The translations under genes were made by a program, and so were the position numbers. A stretch of 64,000 nt of DNA, taken from Subtercola frigoramans (GTDB lineage Bacteria > Actinomycetota > Actinomycetes > Actinomycetales > Microbacteriaceae). Every line of letters starts with the position of its first letter. The stretch's first letter is position 1. Shown here piece after piece: positions 8,009-16,071 of this stretch. Below the pieces are notes generated by a model. It was not told the DNA's origin. It worked only from the letters and a program-made list of their open reading frames with translations, and ran no database searches. The DNA lies in the NCBI RefSeq assembly GCF_016907385.1, contig NZ_JAFBBU010000001.1, forward strand, positions 682,001 through 746,000. Direction: 5' to 3'.

Positions 8009-8854
8009 ATGCGTATTGCAGTGACCGGCGGTTCAGGCAAACTCGGCAGAACAGTGGTCGACTCCCTGCGAGAGGCAGGCCACGAGGTGTTCAACCTCGA
8101 CGTTGCCGGCCCCCGCGAGAGCACGATCCGCGTCGACTTCACGAACTACGGTGAGACCCTCGACGCACTCCTGGGCGTGAACGACAGGCACGACGGTGTG
8201 GATGCCCTGGTTCACCTTGCCGCAATACCGGCGCCGGGCATCCATTCTGATGTCGCGACGTTCGACAACAACATGCTCTCGACGTTCCATGTGTTGCACG
8301 CGGCCAGGCGCGCAGGAATCACGAACATCGTGACGGCGTCGAGCGAGACCGTGCTCGGACTGCCGTTCGATGCCCCGCCGCCCTACATTCCTGTGGACGA
8401 GGAGTACCCGGCACGCCCCGAGTCGGTGTACTCGCTCACGAAGCACCTCGAAGAACAGCTCGCGATCGAGCTGACACGCTGGAGCCCGGAACTCAAGATC
8501 GTCGCCCTGCGGTTCTCGAACGTCATGTACGAGGAGGATTATGCCGAGTTCCCGTCATTCGATGCCGACGCGCGCCTGCGCAAATGGAATCTGTGGGGGT
8601 ACATCGACTCGCGCGACGGCGCCCAGGCGGTGCTCAAAGCGCTGGAGTTCGAGGGCACCGGCTTCGAGCGGTTCATCATCGCTGCAGCCGACACCGTCAT
8701 GAGCCGGAGCAACAGCGAGCTCGTGGCGGAGGTGTTCCCCGACACTCCCGTGCGCGGCGAACTCGGCGAGAACACCACGCTGCTGTCGATCGACAAGGCT
8801 CGCAGGGTGCTGGGGTACGCACCGCAGCACTCGTGGAGAGACGCTCGCTCCTAG
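8009..8854 (+). CDS. NAD-dependent epimerase/dehydratase (extended SDR)
   Basis: Extended short-chain dehydrogenase/reductase of 281 residues. The N-terminal GGSGKLG motif (about 7-13) binds NAD(P). The catalytic YSLTK (YxxxK, about residue 141) follows a TASSE strand. It resembles UronateDH/sugar-nucleotide epimerase-like proteins, but the substrate cannot be fixed. The ATG at 8009 has GAAGGAAC about 5 bases upstream; the open frame before it runs through intergenic repeat DNA. The gene is monocistronic and convergent with the ABC transporter behind it. Confidence 0.87.
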   Translation: MRIAVTGGSGKLGRTVVDSLREAGHEVFNLDVAGPRESTIRVDFTNYGETLDALLGVNDRHDGVDALVHLAAIPAPGIHSDVATFDNNMLSTFHVLHAARRAGITNIVTASSETVLGLPFDAPPPYIPVDEEYPARPESVYSLTKHLEEQLAIELTRWSPELKIVALRFSNVMYEEDYAEFPSFDADARLRKWNLWGYIDSRDGAQAVLKALEFEGTGFERFIIAAADTVMSRSNSELVAEVFPDTPVRGELGENTTLLSIDKARRVLGYAPQHSWRDARS

Positions 8855-8867
8855 GACAGCCGCAGAA

Positions 8868-8946
8868 AATCGATCAATCGTCGGCCCTCGGTGAAACCTC
8901 CGCGCTAGGCGGCTCGGTTTGGCTGTGGGCCGACGATTGATCGATT
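8868..8946. repeat. Nested 79-bp palindrome between convergent genes
   Basis: Perfect 20-bp arms, AATCGATCAATCGTCGGCCC and its exact complement (8927-8946), enclose 39 nt. The loop is itself symmetrical: AAACC and CCGC pair with GCGG and GGTTT around a GCTAG apex. It is unlike the other repeat family in the window. It has no T-run, so it may be a REP/REPIN-like element, a bidirectional terminator, or both. Confidence 0.85.
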
Positions 8947-8974
8947 CGGGCGTCGGGTTGAGGGGCGGGCGGTG

Positions 8975-9634
8975 TCAAGCCTCGCGCACCGTGCCGCCCT
9001 TGATGTGCAGTCGGCGCTCGGCGCGCCGTGCGACCGCTGTGTCGTGCGTCACGATGATGAGCGTGAGCCCCTTCTCGCGCCAGAAGCCCTCGAGCAACTG
9101 CATGATCTCGTCGCGGGTCTCCTCATCGAGGGCGCCGGTCGGCTCGTCGGCGAGCAGCACATCGGGCGACTTCACCAGGGCCCGCGCGATGGCCACCCGC
9201 TGCTGCTGCCCACCCGAGAGCTCGGCCGGTCGGTGGGTCAACCGGTCGCCGAGGCCCACGGAGGCCAGGGCATCCTGAGCCTTGGCGCGCCGCTCAGAGC
9301 CCGGCATGCCCAGCGGTGCCAGCGCGGTTTCGACGTTCTCCTGCGCCGTCAGGGTCGGGATCAGGTTGAAGCTCTGGAAGACGAAGCCGATCTCCCGCGC
9401 GCGAATCCCGGCCAGGGCGTTGTCGCCGAGTTTCGAGAGCGTCGAACCCCCCAGCTGCACTTCGCCGGAGCTCGGCCGGTCGAGCGCGCCCAGCATTTGC
9501 AGCAGAGTCGATTTGCCGCCCCCGGTCGGCCCCTGCACGGCGACCATCTGGCCGTCGGGAATGCTGAGCGTCACGTCGTTCAGCGCGACAACGGTTCGCT
9601 TGCCCTGGCTGTAGCTCTTCGAGACGTTCGTCAA
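8975..9634 (-). CDS. ABC transporter ATP-binding protein (MacB/LolD-type)
   Basis: ATPase subunit of an exporter or lipoprotein/peptide-release type ABC system, about 220 residues. Walker A is GPTGGGKST, the Q-loop VFQSFNLIPT, the signature LSGGQQQR, Walker B VLLADEPTGALD and the H-loop THD. The next gene upstream on the same strand is the matching FtsX-like permease, ending 76 bp away. The start is problematic: the TTG at 9634 has no properly spaced ribosome site. Three codons upstream an ATA lies 7 nt after GGAG and would give an N-terminus of the usual (M)YELTNVSKSY kind. Confidence 0.93.
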   Translation of the reverse strand: MTNVSKSYSQGKRTVVALNDVTLSIPDGQMVAVQGPTGGGKSTLLQMLGALDRPSSGEVQLGGSTLSKLGDNALAGIRAREIGFVFQSFNLIPTLTAQENVETALAPLGMPGSERRAKAQDALASVGLGDRLTHRPAELSGGQQQRVAIARALVKSPDVLLADEPTGALDEETRDEIMQLLEGFWREKGLTLIIVTHDTAVARRAERRLHIKGGTVREA

Positions 9635-9709
9635 TTCGTATATGGATGATCTCCAGAAGTCGGTGTGAGGGATGAGTGAATCGACAGAGGCGCGGGCGCG
9701 GGCACACTG

Positions 9710-11263
9710 CTACGCGACTGAGCGAAGTGCCTCAGCCGGGCGCAGGCGAGCCGCCCGCCAGCCTCCGATGGCCCCGGCGAGGAGGCCACCGACGATAGCC
9801 AGCCCCACGGCGATCAGCACGATCTCGATGGTGAACGGTGCGTGGAGCGCAACCGTCGAGGTGGCCTGATTGGCCGCCGCACCGAAACCGCCGCCGGCAG
9901 CACGCTGGCCGAAACCGCCGCCGCCCTCGCCTGTCGCCCCGCCACCCGTCGCGGCAGACCCTGCCGCGCCGGCTGCACGCCGTGCTGCCCCGCCAAGCCC
10001 ACCACCCGTGCTGGCGGAGCCGGTCAAGGTGGGGGAGATGGCGTTCACGATCGCGATGCCAGCGATTCCGACGATGACGCCGATGACCCCGCCGGTGAGG
10101 CCCTGCACCATTGACTCACCGGCGACCTGGCGCACGATGCGCCCGTTGCTCCAGCCGATGGCCTTGAGGGTGCCGAATTCACGCGTTCTGCGGGTCACCC
10201 CCGAGATCGTGAACAAGATGGCGATCAGGAAGGCCGCGGCGAGCACGAGGACCGACAGCCAGGTGCCCAGGCTGCTCACCAACGATGAAGCGGTCGACAG
10301 GGAGCCGGAGACGGTCGAGGCGAGATCGGCCTGGGTGTTCACCGTCGCCGTGGGCAGGGCCGCCTTGAGATCGGCCGCGAGCTGGTCGACACCGCTGGAG
10401 GAGGCGGCCTGCACGTAGATCGTGCTGAGTTTGCCGGTGTTGCTCGACAGCGACTGGGCGACATCCAGGGGGACGTAGACGTTCGCGGCGGTCGTCGAAT
10501 CGGTACCGGTGGACGAGACTGTTCCGACGATCTGGAACGCGGTGCCGCCGATCGTGATGGTGCCTCCGACGGCAAGCGACGCACTGGTGGCGTAGCTGCT
10601 GTCGAGAACGGCGACATCGGTGCCCGCATCGGTCGGCGCCAATACGCGCCCGGTCGCAACGGCAACCGAGGAGAGGGGCCCCACTGAATCGCCGGCCGAG
10701 TCGACGCCGAGCACGCTGAACCTGTTGAGGTTGAAGGCGCTGCCGCCCGCGCCGTCTGCGCCGCCGGTGGGTGGAGCCGCGTCGGTTGTTCCGCCCGGCG
10801 TGCGGTTGCCGCCGGTGGCACCCGCCTGGCGATCGGGTACCTGCCCGCTGAAAATGATGTTCTCGAGTGACAGGGTGCCCGTCGAGGCAGCAACTCCGCT
10901 GACTCCCTTCACCGTGGCCAGTTGGCCGGCATCGAAGACCGTCTGGGTCGGAGTGCTGACCAGCCGTGACTGGCTGAGGTTCGTCGTGCCACCAGAAGTG
11001 TCACCTGAGCCAGACCCGAAGGCGAAACCCTGCTGGCCACCGCCAGCGGCTCCCGCAGTCGGCGGGGTCGCCGCCTGGCTGATCGTCACGTCGGTGCCGA
11101 CCCCGTAGACGGAGGCGAGTACCGAGGCCTGTGCATTCTGCACGCCGGCAGAAATCGAGTTGACCAGAATGACCAGGCCGATCGCCAGGGCCATGCCGAC
11201 GGCGATGATGATGGTCTGTCTGCGGCGGCCGAGTAATTCTCGCCGCAAGTAGGTACCGAACAC
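9710..11263 (-). CDS. ABC transporter permease, MacB/FtsX type with Gly-rich loops
   Basis: Membrane subunit of 517 residues partnering the ATPase downstream. TM1 (about 19-39) is followed by a large extracellular MacB-like domain, then TM2, a cytoplasmic loop with RTREFGTLKAIGWS, TM3 and TM4, ending in GGWRAARLRPAEALRSVA, as in FtsX-like permeases. It starts with a GTG (11263) preceded by AGGAG. Two unusual Gly/Ala/Ser-rich insertions stand out: one after TM1 (about 65-95) and a longer one of some 60 residues between TM3 and TM4. The operon is divergent from a two-component system that may sense its substrate. Confidence 0.9.
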   Translation of the reverse strand: MFGTYLRRELLGRRRQTIIIAVGMALAIGLVILVNSISAGVQNAQASVLASVYGVGTDVTISQAATPPTAGAAGGGQQGFAFGSGSGDTSGGTTNLSQSRLVSTPTQTVFDAGQLATVKGVSGVAASTGTLSLENIIFSGQVPDRQAGATGGNRTPGGTTDAAPPTGGADGAGGSAFNLNRFSVLGVDSAGDSVGPLSSVAVATGRVLAPTDAGTDVAVLDSSYATSASLAVGGTITIGGTAFQIVGTVSSTGTDSTTAANVYVPLDVAQSLSSNTGKLSTIYVQAASSSGVDQLAADLKAALPTATVNTQADLASTVSGSLSTASSLVSSLGTWLSVLVLAAAFLIAILFTISGVTRRTREFGTLKAIGWSNGRIVRQVAGESMVQGLTGGVIGVIVGIAGIAIVNAISPTLTGSASTGGGLGGAARRAAGAAGSAATGGGATGEGGGGFGQRAAGGGFGAAANQATSTVALHAPFTIEIVLIAVGLAIVGGLLAGAIGGWRAARLRPAEALRSVA

Positions 11264-11369
11264 GGGCGCTCCTAGTAGATCCAGCTGTCTCGGCCCAAAG
11301 CAGGCAGAGAGGGTGAGTCGAACAGCGAAAACCTAGGAGCGTGTCTTATCGAATTCCCAAGGAGAAGCT

Positions 11370-11447
11370 ATGAATCAGCTGTGCCTGAGAGCTTGCTCAG
11401 AGAAATGGGCTGCGTCGATTCACAGACCACGCGTAGGCAGTTCATAG
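11370..11447 (+). CDS. Possible 25-aa leader peptide upstream of the response regulator
   Basis: A short open frame begins with an ATG 5 nt after a strong AAGGAG. It would encode a 25-residue basic peptide starting MNQLCLRACSEKW and ending in TAG just ahead of the response regulator. The two cysteines and the strong ribosome site are the only support. It might be a leader peptide coupling translation to regulator expression, or a chance frame. No family is recognised. Confidence 0.35.
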   Translation: MNQLCLRACSEKWAASIHRPRVGSS

Positions 11448-11458
11448 ACTTGTCATAG
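11442..11458 (+). promoter_or_regulatory. Direct repeat TCATAG, 11-bp period, before the response regulator
   Basis: TCATAG occurs at 11442-11447 and 11453-11458, exactly one helical turn apart. It sits 24-40 bp before the GTG of an OmpR/PhoB-type regulator. Tandem half-sites spaced 11 bp are the known binding mode of this regulator class, so autoregulation is a reasonable inference. Confidence 0.45.
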
Positions 11459-11481
11459 AAAAGAACGATTACCTAGGGGCT

Positions 11482-12243
11482 GTGACCATAGACAACTCAA
11501 GGCTTCCCTCCAGTTCCTCGGCGAGCAGGCCGCGACTCTCGCGAGCCGACGGCTCGCCGGTGCGTGCACTCGTCGTCGACGACGAGCCCACCCTGACAGA
11601 CCTGCTGTCGATGGCCCTGCGCTACGAGGGATGGGACGTCAAGACGGCCAGCGAGGGCCGCCAGGCCGTGACGCTGGCCCGCGAGTTCCGACCCGACGTC
11701 ATCGTGCTCGACGTGATGCTCCCCGACATCGACGGCCTCCAGGTGCTGTCTCGCGTTCGCGGCGACGGGCAGGAGACCCCTGTTCTCTTCCTGACGGCCA
11801 AAGACTCGCTGGATGATCGGATCGCCGGCCTCACCGCGGGCGGCGACGACTACGTCACCAAACCGTTCAGCCTCGAAGAGCTGGTGGCGCGGCTTCGCGG
11901 ACTGCTCCGCCGTTCGACCGTTCTCGTCACCGACGCCGTCGACCCGGAGGTCGTGGTGGGCGACCTCGTGCTGAATGAAGACAGCCACGAGGTCCACCGC
12001 TCGGGTGAGCCGATCGAACTCACCGCCACAGAGTTCGAGCTGCTGCGTTTCCTCATGCGAAACCCCCGCCGGGTGCTCAGCAAGGCCCAGATCCTCGACC
12101 GGGTCTGGAGCTACGACTTCGGTGGCCGCTCGAGCGTGGTCGAGATCTACATCTCGTATCTTCGCAAGAAGGTCGACGCCGGTCGCCCGCCGATGATCCA
12201 CACCGTGCGCGGCGCCGGCTACATGCTGAAGACCGCGCCGTGA
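11482..12243 (+). CDS. OmpR/PhoB-family response regulator
   Basis: DNA-binding response regulator of 253 residues. The receiver domain shows the acidic pair (VVDDEP), the phospho-acceptor Asp in VIVLDVMLPDIDG (about residue 76), the switch Thr in LTAKD and the conserved Lys in YVTKPF. A winged-helix DNA-binding domain follows (about 155-250, ending GAGYMLK). The GTG at 11482 leaves a Ser-rich N-terminal extension of about 30 residues before the receiver, so a later GTG cannot be excluded. It overlaps the kinase gene by 4 bp (GTGA). Confidence 0.93.
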   Translation: MTIDNSRLPSSSSASRPRLSRADGSPVRALVVDDEPTLTDLLSMALRYEGWDVKTASEGRQAVTLAREFRPDVIVLDVMLPDIDGLQVLSRVRGDGQETPVLFLTAKDSLDDRIAGLTAGGDDYVTKPFSLEELVARLRGLLRRSTVLVTDAVDPEVVVGDLVLNEDSHEVHRSGEPIELTATEFELLRFLMRNPRRVLSKAQILDRVWSYDFGGRSSVVEIYISYLRKKVDAGRPPMIHTVRGAGYMLKTAP

Positions 12244-13733
12244 CCCTGCGCCGCCGACTCGTTCTGAGCGTCGGCGCCCTGATCGTTCTTCTCGGGCTGG
12301 CCATCGGGCTGGTGAGCACGCTCACCCTCAATGGCGTGCTCGTGAACAAGCTCGACGAGCAGCTCCCTGGCGGCTCATCGAGCAGCGCGGGAGGGCCTCC
12401 GCCGGGCGGAACCTTCACCCTGCAACTCCGCGGCGGTGACCTCTCGACCTTTCTCGACCGACAGCCGCTTGGAACGGTCGGGGTGATCAGCTCCGGTGGC
12501 CAGGTGCTGTACTCCGGCACCGTGATCAGCTCCTCGAGCGCCACCTCCTTCGGAGGAACGGAGGTGGTTCCTCTCGCGACCGCTCGCGCCCTGCAGCTCG
12601 CCGCAGTGACTCCCGGGCAGAAACCGACCACTGTCGACCTCGGGACCGGGCTCGGCCAGTACCGCGTCATCTCGCTCGAGACGACCAATGGCTACACCGT
12701 CGTGCTCGGCCTCTCCCTGGCTCCCGTCCAGGCGACCGTCACGCAGCTCGCCATCACCACCGTTGTCGTCACCCTGGCCGGCCTCCTCATCGCGGTGCTG
12801 CTCGGCAGCCTCATCATCACTCTTGCCCTCCGCCCCCTGCAGCGGGTCGCCGACACGGCAGCCCACGTGGCAGAACTCCCGCTCGACCGTGGCGAGGTCG
12901 CCCTCGCCGTGCGCGTCCCCGAGCGAGACACCAACCCGAAGACCGAGGTCGGCCGGGTCGGCAACGCCCTGAACCGGATGCTCGAACACGTGTCGTCTGC
13001 GCTCACCGCGCGGCAGCAGTCCGAAGACAAGGTGAGGCAGTTCGTGGCCGACGCCAGCCACGAGCTGCGTACCCCTCTTGCATCGATCAGAGGGTACGCC
13101 GAGCTCACCCGGCGACAGGACGAAGCACTGCCCGCCGACGTGACGCACTCACTCAGCCGAATCGAGTCGGAAGCGACTCGGATGACCTCTCTCGTCGAAG
13201 ACCTGTTGCTGCTCGCCAGGCTCGACTCGAGCCCGGATGTCGCGCATGACACTGTCGACCTGACGCTCACTCTCGTGGATGCCGTCAGCGATGCTCACGC
13301 GGCCGGGCGCGACCACGACTGGATCCTCGACCTGCCCGAAGAACCGGTCGAGGTCGAAGGAGATGCTGCACGTCTGTACCAGATCACCGCAAACCTGCTG
13401 GCGAACGCCCGCGTTCACACCCCAGCCGGCACGCATGTGACGGCTGGGCTCGAGGAGATCGTGGTCTCCGGGAAGAAGTTTGCCGTCATCAGCGTCGCCG
13501 ACGACGGCCCCGGAATCGATCCTGCGGTCATGCCGACGCTCTTCGAGCGTTTCGTTCGCGGTGACGTGTCGCGCTCGCGGCATGCCGGCAGCACCGGCCT
13601 CGGCCTGGCGATCGTGTATGCGGTCGCGGAGGCGCACGGAGGCACTGTCACTGTTGAGAGCGTGCCGGGTAACACGGTGTTCCGGGTGATGTTGCCTCTG
13701 ACCTATGCCGCCCCCACTGCAACAACGACCTGA
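12240..13733 (+). CDS. Sensor histidine kinase (HAMP, HisKA, HATPase)
   Basis: Membrane kinase of 497 residues partnering the upstream regulator. TM1 (about 8-30), an extracellular sensor region with a Gly/Pro-rich loop, TM2 (about 165-190), HAMP, then the dimerisation helix with SHELRTPLAS (phospho-His about 273). The ATP-binding domain has its N, G1 (DDGPGI) and G2 (GSTGLGLAIV) boxes. Its GTG start overlaps the regulator's stop, giving strict coupling. Divergent orientation from a MacB/FtsX-type exporter suggests control of that exporter, as in many antimicrobial-peptide sensing modules; this is inference. Confidence 0.93.
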   Translation: MTLRRRLVLSVGALIVLLGLAIGLVSTLTLNGVLVNKLDEQLPGGSSSSAGGPPPGGTFTLQLRGGDLSTFLDRQPLGTVGVISSGGQVLYSGTVISSSSATSFGGTEVVPLATARALQLAAVTPGQKPTTVDLGTGLGQYRVISLETTNGYTVVLGLSLAPVQATVTQLAITTVVVTLAGLLIAVLLGSLIITLALRPLQRVADTAAHVAELPLDRGEVALAVRVPERDTNPKTEVGRVGNALNRMLEHVSSALTARQQSEDKVRQFVADASHELRTPLASIRGYAELTRRQDEALPADVTHSLSRIESEATRMTSLVEDLLLLARLDSSPDVAHDTVDLTLTLVDAVSDAHAAGRDHDWILDLPEEPVEVEGDAARLYQITANLLANARVHTPAGTHVTAGLEEIVVSGKKFAVISVADDGPGIDPAVMPTLFERFVRGDVSRSRHAGSTGLGLAIVYAVAEAHGGTVTVESVPGNTVFRVMLPLTYAAPTATTT

Positions 13734-13829
13734 TGCATCCAGCGTGCGTGTCACCACACGGGCCGGATGATCGTCCCGACGGAACTCGATGACCATGCCG
13801 TTCACGCGCCAGAGGTAGAGAATGGTTCC

Positions 13830-14582
13830 GTGAGCTCCTCTCTGCACGCCATCACCCGACCGATCCTGCGCCAGCAGTGGCGCAACCTCACGTTCCTCCA
13901 CTGGCGCATAGACAGCGCAGTCGCAGCGTCCCTCATGCCCCAGGGAATCGTTCCCGACGAATTCGACGGCAGTTCGTGGGTCGGGCTCGTGCCGTTCACG
14001 CTGAGAAACACGCAATTCGGCCCTTCCCCGGCCCTTCCGTTCTACGGAACGTTCCACGAGACCAATGTGCGTCTCTATGCCCGCGATGCAGAGGGGCGCA
14101 GGGGGGTCGTCTTTCTCTCGCTCGAGGCCGAGCGCCTCGCGGCAGTGATCGGTGCACGGGTGGCCTTCGGGCTGCCGTACATCTGGTCGCACATGCGCGT
14201 TCGCAAGACCGGGGGAACGATCGTCTACACCTCGCGCAGGCATTCGACGCCTCGGGGTGAGGTCGATTCTGCAGTGTCGGTGCGGCCGGGCGCGCGCATC
14301 GAGCATCCGGATGCCCTGGCCGACTTTCTCACCGCCCGCTGGGCGCTCTTCTCGAGGCACCTCGGCCGAACGCTCTACCTGCCGAACAACCACCAGCCGT
14401 GGCCGTTGCAGGAGGCGGAACTGCTCGACCTCTCCGACACGCTTCTCACCCGAGCAGGGCTCCCGGGTGTGACCAACAGGCCCCCCGACTCGGTGCTCTT
14501 CTCCACCGGAGTGGACGCGATCTTCGGCCGCCCCCAGCCCTTCGACGCCGGCGAGTTGCGCATGGGGGCAGCGACAGGCTAG
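13830..14582 (+). CDS. DUF2071/YqjF-family protein
   Basis: Protein of about 250 residues matching the YqjF/DUF2071 type by its opening (RPILRQQWRNLTFLHW), the conserved PEFDG-like segment (VPDEFDGSSWVGLVPF) and FHETNVRLYA. The family has no well-defined biochemical role. The GTG at 13830 places the conserved core directly after the start; an in-frame ATG at 13767 would add 21 residues. It follows the sensor kinase by about 100 bp on the same strand, so it may be read from the same transcript. Confidence 0.8.
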   Translation: MSSSLHAITRPILRQQWRNLTFLHWRIDSAVAASLMPQGIVPDEFDGSSWVGLVPFTLRNTQFGPSPALPFYGTFHETNVRLYARDAEGRRGVVFLSLEAERLAAVIGARVAFGLPYIWSHMRVRKTGGTIVYTSRRHSTPRGEVDSAVSVRPGARIEHPDALADFLTARWALFSRHLGRTLYLPNNHQPWPLQEAELLDLSDTLLTRAGLPGVTNRPPDSVLFSTGVDAIFGRPQPFDAGELRMGAATG

Positions 14583-14586
14583 TCTG

Positions 14587-14778
14587 ATCGAAGCCAAAGA
14601 CCGCTGGTCATCGGTGTGCGCAAATTCGTGAGAACGAACACGTGCGCTCCGGTCGAAGTTTCGCAGAAGCGAAGCCCGCGCAGGTGTTCGAAGTCAGTTT
14701 CTTCGGGTTGTGAGTGACCACGGTCATCCATTCCAGCTGAAATCCAAGCTCCGCACTCCTGTGCCGGAGCTTTTTTTG
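14587..14778 (+). promoter_or_regulatory. L10 (rplJ) leader
   Basis: The untranslated region before rplJ holds the segment CCAAAGACCGCTGGTC (14594-14609) and later CGCGCAGGTG, which resemble the kink-turn-containing L10 leader that binds the L10-L12 complex to repress rplJL. The leader ends in an intrinsic terminator 62 bp ahead of the rplJ start. Assignment rests on position and short motifs; a covariance-model search would settle it. Confidence 0.6.
14746..14778 (+). terminator. Intrinsic terminator/attenuator in the rplJ leader
   Basis: AAGCTCCGCAC pairs with GTGC-CGGAGCTT (one bulged C) around a TCCT loop and is followed by seven T. It precedes rplJ rather than following a gene, so it is best read as an attenuator of the L10 operon. 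It could also stop read-through from the DUF2071 gene. Confidence 0.8.
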
Positions 14779-14839
14779 TTGTGTTACCGGGGCTGCCCAG
14801 CACAGTTTTTCAACGAAAACTATTTATCCAAGGAGCGCC

Positions 14840-15355
14840 ATGGCGAACAAAGAAGCCACGGTTGCCGAACTCTCCGAACTTTTCGAGAGCTCGACCGCCG
14901 TTCTGCTTACTGAGTACCGCGGTCTCACTGTTGCGCAGCTGACAAAGCTGCGCCGTTCGATCAGTGAGCACGCCACCTACGCCGTGGTAAAGAACACGCT
15001 GACCAAGATCGCGGCCAACAAGGCCGGCATCACTTCGTTTGACGACGAACTGGTGGGTCCATCCGCTATCGCTTTCGTTCACGGTGACCCCGTGACCGTG
15101 GCAAAGGCTCTGCGCGACTTTGCCAAGGCAAACCCTCTTCTGAGCGTGAAGGGCGGTTACTTCGACGGTAACCCGCTGACCGCTGAAGAGGTCAACAAGC
15201 TCGCCGACCTCGAAAGCCGGGAGGTGTTGCTGGCGAAGTTCGCCGGTGCCGCCAAGGCTTCGCTGTTCGGTGTCGCCTATCTGTTCAACGCACCGCTCTC
15301 GAAGGCCGTTCGCACGGTCGAGGCGCTACGCGAGAAGCAGGAGTCCGGCAACTAG
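14840..15355 (+). CDS. rplJ: 50S ribosomal protein L10
   Basis: Stalk-base protein that anchors L7/L12 dimers to the ribosome. The 171 residues are typical. The N-terminal rRNA-binding domain begins [18 protein letters not shown] and contains the [13 protein letters not shown] motif. The C-terminal helix that binds L12 ends in [15 protein letters not shown] lies 5 nt before the ATG. It is followed by rplL after 79 bp, the standard order; with rplK-rplA in the same window the L11/L10 clusters are 13.7 kb apart, which means the usual rplKAJL block is split here. Confidence 0.98.
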   Translation: MANKEATVAELSELFESSTAVLLTEYRGLTVAQLTKLRRSISEHATYAVVKNTLTKIAANKAGITSFDDELVGPSAIAFVHGDPVTVAKALRDFAKANPLLSVKGGYFDGNPLTAEEVNKLADLESREVLLAKFAGAAKASLFGVAYLFNAPLSKAVRTVEALREKQESGN

Positions 15356-15434
15356 GTTGTGGCCCCGTGCATTCCCGCACGCGAGTCGCATCTGACCGTC
15401 GGTAGTAAACACAAACCAACACAAGGAGAAAAAA

Positions 15435-15818
15435 ATGGCAAAGCTGTCACAAGACGAGCTCATCGATGCCTTCAAGGAGCTCACGCTCATTGAGCTCAGC
15501 GAGTTCGTGAAGAAGTTCGAAGAGGTCTTCGAGGTCACCGCTGCTGCTCCCGTGGCAGTCGCTGCTGCCGGTGGCGCTGCTGCGGCCGTCGAAGAGGTCG
15601 AAGAGAAGACGGCGTTCGACGTCATCCTCGAGGCCGCTGGCGAGAAGAAGATCCAGGTCATCAAGGAGGTGCGCGCTATCACCAGCCTCGGCCTCGGTGA
15701 GGCGAAGGCACTCGTTGATGGAGCACCCAAGCCTGTTCTCGAAGGCGTCAACAAGGAAGCTGCCGACAAGGCAGTCGCCCAGCTGCAGGCAGCCGGCGCG
15801 ACGGTTACCCTCAAGTAA
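15435..15818 (+). CDS. rplL: 50S ribosomal protein L7/L12
   Basis: Acidic stalk protein of 127 residues that recruits translational GTPases. The N-terminal dimerisation helices (about 1-35), an Ala/Val/Gly-rich hinge (about 36-55) and the C-terminal domain with [21 protein letters not shown] and [10 protein letters not shown] are all present. An AAGGAG stands 7 nt upstream of the ATG. A strong terminator follows within 25 bp. Confidence 0.98.
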   Translation: MAKLSQDELIDAFKELTLIELSEFVKKFEEVFEVTAAAPVAVAAAGGAAAAVEEVEEKTAFDVILEAAGEKKIQVIKEVRAITSLGLGEAKALVDGAPKPVLEGVNKEAADKAVAQLQAAGATVTLK

Positions 15819-15840
15819 CTCCGCTTCACAGCTCTCGCTC

Positions 15841-15877
15841 AAGGGGCGCCAGGTTGAAAATCCTGGCGCCCCTTTTG
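15841..15877 (+). terminator. Rho-independent terminator of rplJ-rplL
   Basis: Perfect 13-bp arms AAGGGGCGCCAGG and CCTGGCGCCCCTT (15862-15874) flank an 8-nt A-rich loop and lead into TTTTGTTTTG. It closes the rplJL transcript. Confidence 0.95.
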
Positions 15878-15997
15878 TTTTGCTGGATGAGAGCGCGATC
15901 ATTTACTGTGTAGTATCCCAGATAACGATTCGGCAACGGGTCGGATAAATGCCGAAACGGGCTTGCCCCAAGCTCGCAAGGAGCTTAGTGTTTGTCA

Positions 15998-16012
15998 CTG
16001 GAAGCGCTTGCT
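15998..16012 (+). promoter_or_regulatory. LacI-family operator upstream of the sugar ABC importer
   Basis: The sequence CTGGAAGCGCTTGCT contains the palindromic core AAGCGCTT (16002-16009), the hallmark of LacI/GalR-family operators. It lies about 60 bp before the start of the solute-binding protein gene. The cognate repressor gene is not in the window. Confidence 0.65.
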
Positions 16013-16071
16013 ATTTCGATAACAACCGCAGTTCGCGTGCTTCCCAACCGTACTCAATGAGGAGGAAATCC

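Noticed and set aside
13149..14597. 482-codon minus-strand frame opposite the kinase and DUF2071 genes
   Set aside because: Spans two genes of different families on the other strand, and no start signal is seen.
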